From a virus: a stretch of DNA of 38,662 nt. Position numbers and translations under genes: made by a program. The notes under the pieces were generated by a model that was given only the letters and a program-made list of their open reading frames with translations, was not told the origin of the DNA and did not search any database. The stretch covers positions 1 to 38,662 of the IMG/VR virus record IMGVR_UViG_3300010153_000025; one strand, 5' to 3'. Position 1 is the stretch's first letter, and each line of letters begins with the position of its first letter. Shown piece by piece: positions 32,739-38,662 of this stretch.

Positions 32739-34193
32739 TTACGCATTCTGGAATAAGAAGAAGTTGTTTGCACCTAAAGTACATACAGTTCTCTCAGTCA
32801 AGAAGTGAACCTCCATCGCGTCTAAAGAAGAAGTTCTTGCTCCACCAGCAGAACCAGTGATCCAAGTCTTGTATCTTCTATCTTCAGTTTCGGAAGCGCG
32901 ATATCTTACGTGTAAGAATGGACGCTTGGCGTTCTTACCTAAGATTTGATCGTATACAGTTGTAGAACCTGCAGGAACTAAAAGTCCGTTGATAGCTCCA
33001 CCTGTAAGACCACCTCTCATAGTAGGATCGTTCAAGTATTTCCAATCAGTTTTGTAGAAGTCATAACCTCTGCGGAATCCTGTGAATCCGAGGTTTAATG
33101 CCATCTCTTCGTCATTGTCGAATAGACCATAAGAAGTACCACCAGCTCCGTAAGAGTTTTGAGCGGCCAACATATCATCCATGTCGAATCCAAATTGACG
33201 ATTCAAGAAGATAACGTTTTCCTCGATAGCACCTTGCTTGTCAAGTCTTTGAATGATTGCATCAAAGTCTGCCAAAGCAGTTGGGTTACCACCACCGTAA
33301 ACATTGCCTCGCTCACCGACAACATAGAATACTCCTTCAGTACCACCCTGTCCGTCAGTACCAGTAGCGTTACCGAAGTAAATTGCAGCACCAGACGCAT
33401 TCTCAGCAGGAACAGCCTCTACAAGAGCAGTCTCCATATAATCCTCAAATCGTAGACGAGTATCGTGCTCAGACTTTAGGTACCATAGGTATCCGTTAGC
33501 TCCGTCCTCAGATGTGATTTCAATCCATCCAATTTGAGCCATGTCAGATCCAGATACAGCGTACTTGTCCTTGATGATGATAGGCTTGTTATCAAAGATG
33601 AAGTCATCAGACTCTAAAGAGTTAGCCATTCCTTCAGTCCCTTTCTTAAATTCAGATCCATAAATCCAAACCGTACAAGCCACACCCGCAGCTACAGCTT
33701 GACCAGCAGCTTCATAGTAAGAAACAGTGAATGTTCCTAACGCATAATCTACTGCTGTTACAACAGCTTTGTTGCTTAAGTTTGATCCAGCTGTGTTGTC
33801 AGAAATCATTACTGTCTGACCTACACGGATAGCGATTCCACCTTGTCCCGCAGTAGTAGTACCACCTGGGATAGCTGGAGTTAAGTTATCATTAACCGTC
33901 CATACTGCGCCAGCATCTGTTCCAGCGGCTGCTGCAGACGTACAGTCAACATACTTAATGTGTAGTCTACCTTGCTCTGCCCATTTGATCATGTCAGAGT
34001 TAGTAGGCATTTCGGCACCCACCATTCGTAGGAATGATGAGATTGATCTATTACCATATCTCTCAAACTCTTTTTCATAAGTATCAGGTAGATACTGATT
34101 CAAAAAGTTGAAATCGGTAATATAGTTTGATTCCAGAGTTACCCGTTCTGCCGAAGGTATTAGGTTAAACCCTGGGGTTGCATTTACTGCCAT
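32739..34193 (-). CDS. major capsid protein
   Basis: This 484-residue protein has the character of the HK97-fold capsid proteins of crAss-like and flavobacterial podoviruses. RYGNRSISSFLRMVGAEMP (45-63) and IKWAEQGRLHIKY (69-81) are the N-terminal signature region. A beta module is inserted at about 121-180. The C-terminal half has typical capsid material (VIFLNRQFGFDMDDMLAAQN, DRRYKTWITGSAG). Gene order (portal, scaffold, this gene) and the strong terminator behind it fit the most abundant virion protein. The assignment rests on sequence style and synteny. Confidence 0.85.
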   Translation of the reverse strand: MAVNATPGFNLIPSAERVTLESNYITDFNFLNQYLPDTYEKEFERYGNRSISSFLRMVGAEMPTNSDMIKWAEQGRLHIKYVDCTSAAAAGTDAGAVWTVNDNLTPAIPGGTTTAGQGGIAIRVGQTVMISDNTAGSNLSNKAVVTAVDYALGTFTVSYYEAAGQAVAAGVACTVWIYGSEFKKGTEGMANSLESDDFIFDNKPIIIKDKYAVSGSDMAQIGWIEITSEDGANGYLWYLKSEHDTRLRFEDYMETALVEAVPAENASGAAIYFGNATGTDGQGGTEGVFYVVGERGNVYGGGNPTALADFDAIIQRLDKQGAIEENVIFLNRQFGFDMDDMLAAQNSYGAGGTSYGLFDNDEEMALNLGFTGFRRGYDFYKTDWKYLNDPTMRGGLTGGAINGLLVPAGSTTVYDQILGKNAKRPFLHVRYRASETEDRRYKTWITGSAGGARTSSLDAMEVHFLTERTVCTLGANNFFLFQNA

Positions 34194-34213
34194 AGTTTCT
34201 ATTTTTTAAAATT

Positions 34214-35317
34214 TTATAATCGTTTTGCACTCTTAATGCGAAGTCCTCTTCCACTGCTTGTGTCACCCACAGGACGAATACTTAATCCGTTCTTGTTTAG
34301 CGACTGAGGTGCCTTGCGAACCATATCAATGTTTTTAGATTTCTTAGTAACATTGTCAATGGCCTCCGCCTTGCCTTGCTCATAAAAAAACTGCGCGAAC
34401 TTATCGGGATTCATTGCAATAGATATTGCTCTATGATACCCGGCTGCATCCTTCATCATGCCAGTCTCTGAATCCATAAATCCATTAATGAAATTACTGA
34501 TGTCAGACTGCTTGCTTCGAAGTTCAGCAGCATCGCCCGGCTTATAAGTATAACTCTGATCATTCACAGATACCTCAAAACCTTTGAAGTCCTGTCCAAA
34601 CACATCCTGTGTTTTTTGAACAAACCAGTCATACCGCTTTTTATTCGCCTCCTCCTGAGTTTTGGATTCCTCCATAAAACTTCTATAACGATCAAATTCC
34701 TCCTGTTGCTCCGCAGAACGAGCATCCCCACTTGACTCAAGAGGGACCCTGTATTGTTCTTGTTGCTCCTTTAAGAACTTTTTCGCTTTAGTAAGCTCTC
34801 TTTTTTTTGCCAACTTCCGCTTCTTAATGTCTTTTTCATCGTCAAAGTCTTCATCGAATCCAAACTTGTCCTCCATGAGGTCACGAATATCATCGTTGTC
34901 CAACCCATCCTCTGTCGAAGCATAATAGCTCGTTAGCAAAATATCTTCATCAAGGTCATCGTAGTCTCTCTGTAGCTTTACAAAGTCATCGATTCCCCTG
35001 CCAGTTTCCTTTTTATATTTAAAGAACGCTGATACATCTTCTGGTAAGTCTTCGTTTGCTTCTCTCTGAGTAAACAAGTCATCCACCGAGCTGATGTCTT
35101 TATCGTACCTGCTCTTGATGTAATCAAGAACATCGGTATCTTCTATTTCTTTTTTAACCTCCTGAATATTTTCAGTAGGTTCCACCTTAGCAACTTCATC
35201 CTGCACTACGTCACCTTGTTCGGCTGCGTGCTTCTCTAAAAGTTGTTGCTCTATTTCCTGAGTAGATTTCTCTTCTACTCCTTCCACCACTTTTACTTTG
35301 AATTTCTGATTTTCCAT
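34214..35317 (-). CDS. capsid scaffolding protein
   Basis: This 367-residue protein is strongly acidic in its N-terminal two thirds (DLDEDILLTSYY, GFDEDFDDEKDIKKRK), with a long charged coiled coil (about 165-235). Its C-terminal tail is basic (SGRGLRIKSAKRL). Acidic, helical proteins with a basic C-terminal tail between portal and capsid genes are typically scaffolds, the tail binding the capsid shell. No protease motif is seen, so a scaffold-protease fusion is unlikely. A TAACTTTG box lies 17 bases upstream. Confidence 0.75.
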   Translation of the reverse strand: MENQKFKVKVVEGVEEKSTQEIEQQLLEKHAAEQGDVVQDEVAKVEPTENIQEVKKEIEDTDVLDYIKSRYDKDISSVDDLFTQREANEDLPEDVSAFFKYKKETGRGIDDFVKLQRDYDDLDEDILLTSYYASTEDGLDNDDIRDLMEDKFGFDEDFDDEKDIKKRKLAKKRELTKAKKFLKEQQEQYRVPLESSGDARSAEQQEEFDRYRSFMEESKTQEEANKKRYDWFVQKTQDVFGQDFKGFEVSVNDQSYTYKPGDAAELRSKQSDISNFINGFMDSETGMMKDAAGYHRAISIAMNPDKFAQFFYEQGKAEAIDNVTKKSKNIDMVRKAPQSLNKNGLSIRPVGDTSSGRGLRIKSAKRL

Positions 35318-35333
35318 TTAATTAAATTTTATG

Positions 35334-35341
35334 CAAAGTTA
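35334..35341 (-). promoter_or_regulatory. Bacteroidota-type -7 box before scaffold and capsid genes
   Basis: TAACTTTG on the minus strand matches TAnnTTTG and lies 17-24 bases upstream of the scaffold ATG, in a 41-base A/T-rich gap after the portal stop. No TTTG sits at the -33 position. It could boost scaffold and capsid expression over portal and terminase. Confidence 0.4.
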
Positions 35342-35358
35342 TATAATATATTTTCTAT

Positions 35359-37794
35359 CTATCGAGGCGAAAATTCTGCAAGATCAAATCCATCAAGACT
35401 ATCTTCATTGGACTCAAAATCGAATGCAGGTAAATTGCGTTTACGCTGCTCAATCATTTTAGATTGCTGCGTGTTTGCCATGCTTATTCTGTTTTTCTTA
35501 CCTTGCTCTCGAATCTCTTCACGGTCATCAATCTGAGCCTGCTGCATGCCATGAAGTTGCATGTTGTATTGGAACTCAAGACTCATTAACTGCTTTTTCA
35601 TTGCAGCTTCATTTTCTTTTTTCTTGACATCAAAACTCGCTTCAGCTTGAGCGATTTGTATTTTAGATTGCGTTTCCATTTCAATCTTCTTCATAGCAGT
35701 AGCGGCTGCCATCTGTTGAGATTGCATTTGCATTTGAGCGGTCATCTGCTGCTTCTGCATTTCCTGTTGCTGCTGCTTCTGCATCTGCTGCTTCCTCTTT
35801 ACCTTAAGCAACTGGTTGGCAACTTTGATGTTTTTTATTTCTCTAATATCAATAGCATCCTCAAGGCTAATGTCCTGCTTAGATAATGCCATCTGTATGT
35901 TTTGCTCAAGCATTGCTTTCTGCTCTTCGTCAGGTGACATCTCTATGAATATACCGAAGTCATGTAAGTAAAGATTTCTTATATCTTCCAACATTTTTAA
36001 GTTATACTTACCAATCTGCATAGCAAACTCATCTCTAAAGTCAGCATACTCTAATACATCAGCACATCTTAAAGCAAGAGCTTCAGCTAATGTTTTTGTT
36101 ATAAATAAACTTCCTTGAAGGATGTGTCTTGTGGCTGTGTTTGAATTTAATGCAGCAAGCTTTTGTACGCCCACTAATGAATTAGGATCGGGAGTTGATC
36201 CATCTCTTGCTTCGTTTAGGCCGGTCACTGCTCTAATCATATTAAGGTAATGATTGTAATTACCTATAAGCATTGTCATTTTGGACGCACCACTGTTCGA
36301 TGTTAATTGGGTGATAGGCACTCTTGCGTTATTAAACTCACCATCTTGAGTGTAACTTCGACCAACTACACTACCAGTCTGGAAGTAAAGCCTTAGTGCG
36401 TCCTCCGGATTATAAGCATTACCCGTTCCAAGGTCAACCTCGTTTAATCCATCAGCGTCTATAAATACCCCATCCGGAACAACACGAGAAACTACCTGCT
36501 GTAGCTTTAGGTGTGTAATCTGTATAAGATCCGCAAAAGGAATCATTCGTCTTACCAAAGACTCAACAACACCTTTATACATTCGAGGTGCACAAGCTAC
36601 ATAGTTAGGAAGCGCATATTGATTGGCCGAGTTAGGGCGGACCATGTTCTTCATCATATCCCACTTGAGGATAATATTGGTCCCCATGACCATGACGCCC
36701 TCATACCAAACATCAATTCTTTTTTCTACTTTTTCAAAGTTGCCCTCCTCCATCATCTCTTCTGGTGGATTAAACTGATCGTCTTTTTCTACTGTCTTAA
36801 ATGCACCCTCACTTATTTTTTTCTTTTTGTATACAAAGCTGTTAGTGGTCTTGTAATTAAAATATAAAAGTGTACAAGTATCTCGTGCGAACATACTATT
36901 CTCATACATAGCGGCCACGTTGTAGTAGTCATACCATGATTGACTGTACTGAGAAATCTCTTCAAGATCCTCTGTAGTAAGATCAGGATTTATTTTTAAT
37001 ACCTCTGATATAGGAATGGTTTTTAACTCTCCCCAGTAGAAGCAATCTCTAAAATATGGGTCCTCTGTGTAGCTATACACGACATGCGCCGGATCAACAT
37101 ACTCAACACGTACACCATCTCCTTCTTGAAATGTATGCTTACACATTCCTAATCCTAATGTTGTAATATCGTAATCAACTCTCTTTCTAATATCTGAATA
37201 ATGATTCTCATCCAAAAGAGTGTTTATTGCTACTTCACTTGCTACCTCTATAGCAGGCTTGTAGTTCATCTGCATGTAAAGTTCAAGTTCCGTATCACTT
37301 TCTGGAAGCTCTTCAGGATCTACCTCAAAAAGATCAACTCCAAACTCGTCAGCGATTTTGTCAAACAAGGGTCGAGATATCATATTTTTCTCAACTTTAG
37401 TTTGGAACTCATTTCTTTTTTCTGCCGACAATGCATCCTGTGCATAGCACTTGACATCAAACAATCTGTCTGACATACCATTAACCACAATATCAACAAA
37501 CTTAGGTATGATAGGAACCGGTGTCCAGTCCAGGTTTAGATAACTTAGATCACCGTCAATAGCAAGCTCGTTCTTGTACTTGCCCACCGACTGCTCACCT
37601 CGTGCATATAGGCGAAGCCTATGAAACTCCCTAAACTGATTATAAAATCTGCAGGACAAACCGTCCCGTCTGAACCATTCATACTGAATAGCCTGTCCTA
37701 TCTGTAGACCAAACTCCTCTTTCTTTTTGTCTGCATCCGAGACAAATTGATCAGGGAAGGCCGCAGACTTAATGTCGATCTGGATTCCTTTCAT
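35359..37794 (-). CDS. portal protein
   Basis: This 811-residue protein starts directly at the terminase stop (ATGA overlap), the expected place for the portal. Features include an aromatic N-terminal clip region (IQYEWFRRDGLSCRFYNQFR), LDWTPVPIIPKFVDIVVNGM, central Tyr-rich segments (QYSQSWYDYYNVAAMYENSM) and the motif AVTGLNEARDGSTPDP of crAss-type portals. The last 150 residues are an extreme Gln/Met/Lys-rich helix (KRKQQMQKQQQQEM…) that would form the long barrel or crown. The length is at the upper end for podoviral portals, accounted for mainly by the C-terminal helix. The ring would be the DNA channel and docking site for terminase and ring proteins. Confidence 0.85.
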   Translation of the reverse strand: MKGIQIDIKSAAFPDQFVSDADKKKEEFGLQIGQAIQYEWFRRDGLSCRFYNQFREFHRLRLYARGEQSVGKYKNELAIDGDLSYLNLDWTPVPIIPKFVDIVVNGMSDRLFDVKCYAQDALSAEKRNEFQTKVEKNMISRPLFDKIADEFGVDLFEVDPEELPESDTELELYMQMNYKPAIEVASEVAINTLLDENHYSDIRKRVDYDITTLGLGMCKHTFQEGDGVRVEYVDPAHVVYSYTEDPYFRDCFYWGELKTIPISEVLKINPDLTTEDLEEISQYSQSWYDYYNVAAMYENSMFARDTCTLLYFNYKTTNSFVYKKKKISEGAFKTVEKDDQFNPPEEMMEEGNFEKVEKRIDVWYEGVMVMGTNIILKWDMMKNMVRPNSANQYALPNYVACAPRMYKGVVESLVRRMIPFADLIQITHLKLQQVVSRVVPDGVFIDADGLNEVDLGTGNAYNPEDALRLYFQTGSVVGRSYTQDGEFNNARVPITQLTSNSGASKMTMLIGNYNHYLNMIRAVTGLNEARDGSTPDPNSLVGVQKLAALNSNTATRHILQGSLFITKTLAEALALRCADVLEYADFRDEFAMQIGKYNLKMLEDIRNLYLHDFGIFIEMSPDEEQKAMLEQNIQMALSKQDISLEDAIDIREIKNIKVANQLLKVKRKQQMQKQQQQEMQKQQMTAQMQMQSQQMAAATAMKKIEMETQSKIQIAQAEASFDVKKKENEAAMKKQLMSLEFQYNMQLHGMQQAQIDDREEIREQGKKNRISMANTQQSKMIEQRKRNLPAFDFESNEDSLDGFDLAEFSPR

Positions 37795-38662
37795 TTAATA
37801 AGTTGGCTTACTGAACTATTATTATTATACCTGGCAAAATTAATACTTATTTTTGATTTCTGTTTGGTGGGCGTATATAGATGCTTTTGGTTAGCCATTA
37901 TAGCCAATCCTGAGCTGATAGCTGCATCATACTTAGTCCGGTTGTTAATATCAAACTTTGCCCAATCCTCTAATGTGTTAGTGAAATACATTGTCCCCAT
38001 ATCATCTGACTCTCTAAAAGATCCTGACATGTCAATTCCTATATGCTTTTCAATGTAAGACTCTATAGCGGCCGCGTGTGCTTGCTTTACGTCCTCAGAT
38101 GAGTTAGGTATACCTCCAAGCTCTTTCTCGGTCTTAGAGAGCTTGTTATAGGCCTTGTCGGGCCTGTTTATTGAGAAGCCTCTATACCCTCTATTCTTTA
38201 AATGATATAGCAAGCGAGGCTTATTGTTCTCTGCAAGTATGGGCATTCCATAAAACACACAGGCCATAAGAACCTCCTCAAAGAATATCTCTGCCGTCTG
38301 TGGTCGCGCGATATATTCAAGAAAAAACTCATTGCTCGGCGCATCATCCATATTGAACTTGGTCAGTCCGTGTAACGCACCATTAGACCCCTTGCCTACT
38401 ACCACGCCTGAAATGTCGTAAGAGTCACAGCCAAAACACCCGAGATGATCATTGCCTGGATGTCTAACTCCGTTACGGATATCCACTCTGTTCTGTAGGT
38501 GTGGCGGTGGTGTCCAGCTTACCAGGAAGCGGCCACTCTTGTTGGGGCTCCATACAACCTTACTGTCTTTAATTCCGTTCTGCCACGAGAAAGAACCACG
38601 GGTTAAGTGGTGCGCCGTGATCAACGAATCATTATAGTCAATCTGTTGATAGATCTTTGTAA
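37791..38662 (-). CDS. terminase large subunit, C-terminal nuclease part (cut by right edge)
   Basis: The frame is open to the right edge, with no ATG needed, so only about 290 C-terminal residues are present and the ATPase domain lies outside. The visible part fits an RNase H-like terminase nuclease. GCDSYD (coded at 38415-38432) gives the first Asp, LAENNKP (around 38223-38234) gives the Glu, and KYDAA (around 37926) gives a C-terminal Asp. These three acids would bind the two metals that cut concatemeric DNA during headful or cohesive packaging. It overlaps the portal start by 4 bases. The assignment is well supported by motif order and synteny. Confidence 0.85.
   Translation of the reverse strand, partial: TKIYQQIDYNDSLITAHHLTRGSFSWQNGIKDSKVVWSPNKSGRFLVSWTPPPHLQNRVDIRNGVRHPGNDHLGCFGCDSYDISGVVVGKGSNGALHGLTKFNMDDAPSNEFFLEYIARPQTAEIFFEEVLMACVFYGMPILAENNKPRLLYHLKNRGYRGFSINRPDKAYNKLSKTEKELGGIPNSSEDVKQAHAAAIESYIEKHIGIDMSGSFRESDDMGTMYFTNTLEDWAKFDINNRTKYDAAISSGLAIMANQKHLYTPTKQKSKISINFARYNNNSSVSQLIK

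Overview
The window is a stretch of a tailed-phage genome, most likely a podovirus infecting a Bacteroidota host. Three observations support this. The portal, major capsid, ring and stabilisation-like proteins have the style of crAss-like and flavobacterial podoviruses (recognised from memory of these families, not by a search). Start codons are preceded by A/T-rich tracts and almost never by a Shine-Dalgarno sequence. Octamers matching the Bacteroidota -7 promoter box (TAnnTTTG) lie in several late intergenic gaps. Both ends of the window cut through genes: a C-terminal scrap at the left edge and the large terminase at the right edge. No integrase, repressor, CRISPR array or insertion sequence was seen.

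Layout. Positions 1-7415 (+ strand) hold the replication and nucleotide-processing module: a PD-(D/E)XK exonuclease, a small protein with an SSB-like tail, a strong terminator, a 180-base intergenic region with a four-octamer inverted repeat, a primase-SF3 helicase, an SF2/SNF2-type helicase, a small membrane protein, a VRR-NUC nuclease, a protein with a DnaA domain IV-like DNA-binding region, several small unknowns, an HNH endonuclease and a tRNA-Arg(UCU). Positions 7412-38662 (- strand, read right to left) hold the late module in packaging-to-lysis order: terminase, portal, scaffold, major capsid protein, a head-associated protein, two small proteins, two ring/connector proteins, a 1613-residue stabilisation/tail protein, two further tail proteins, two internal-virion-type proteins, a giant 3511-residue protein, then a lysis group (small lipoprotein-like protein, M23 peptidase, PG-binding amidase) and a 59-residue protein.

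The late module is punctuated by two strong intrinsic terminators, one after the capsid gene and one after the two small genes. The second is followed immediately by a promoter-like box ahead of the tail genes. The two transcription units converge with their last genes overlapping by 4 bases and no terminator between them.

The most unusual element is the 10.5-kb gene at 9330-19865. Its product sits where T7-like phages encode the ejected core protein. It combines membrane-type Gly/Ala-rich segments, internal duplications, an HExxH metallopeptidase-like centre, a segment resembling HhH-GPD DNA glycosylases, long coiled coils and an Arg/Gly-rich tail. It looks like a polyvalent protein injected with the DNA. 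A well-formed second-frame ORF is nested inside it.
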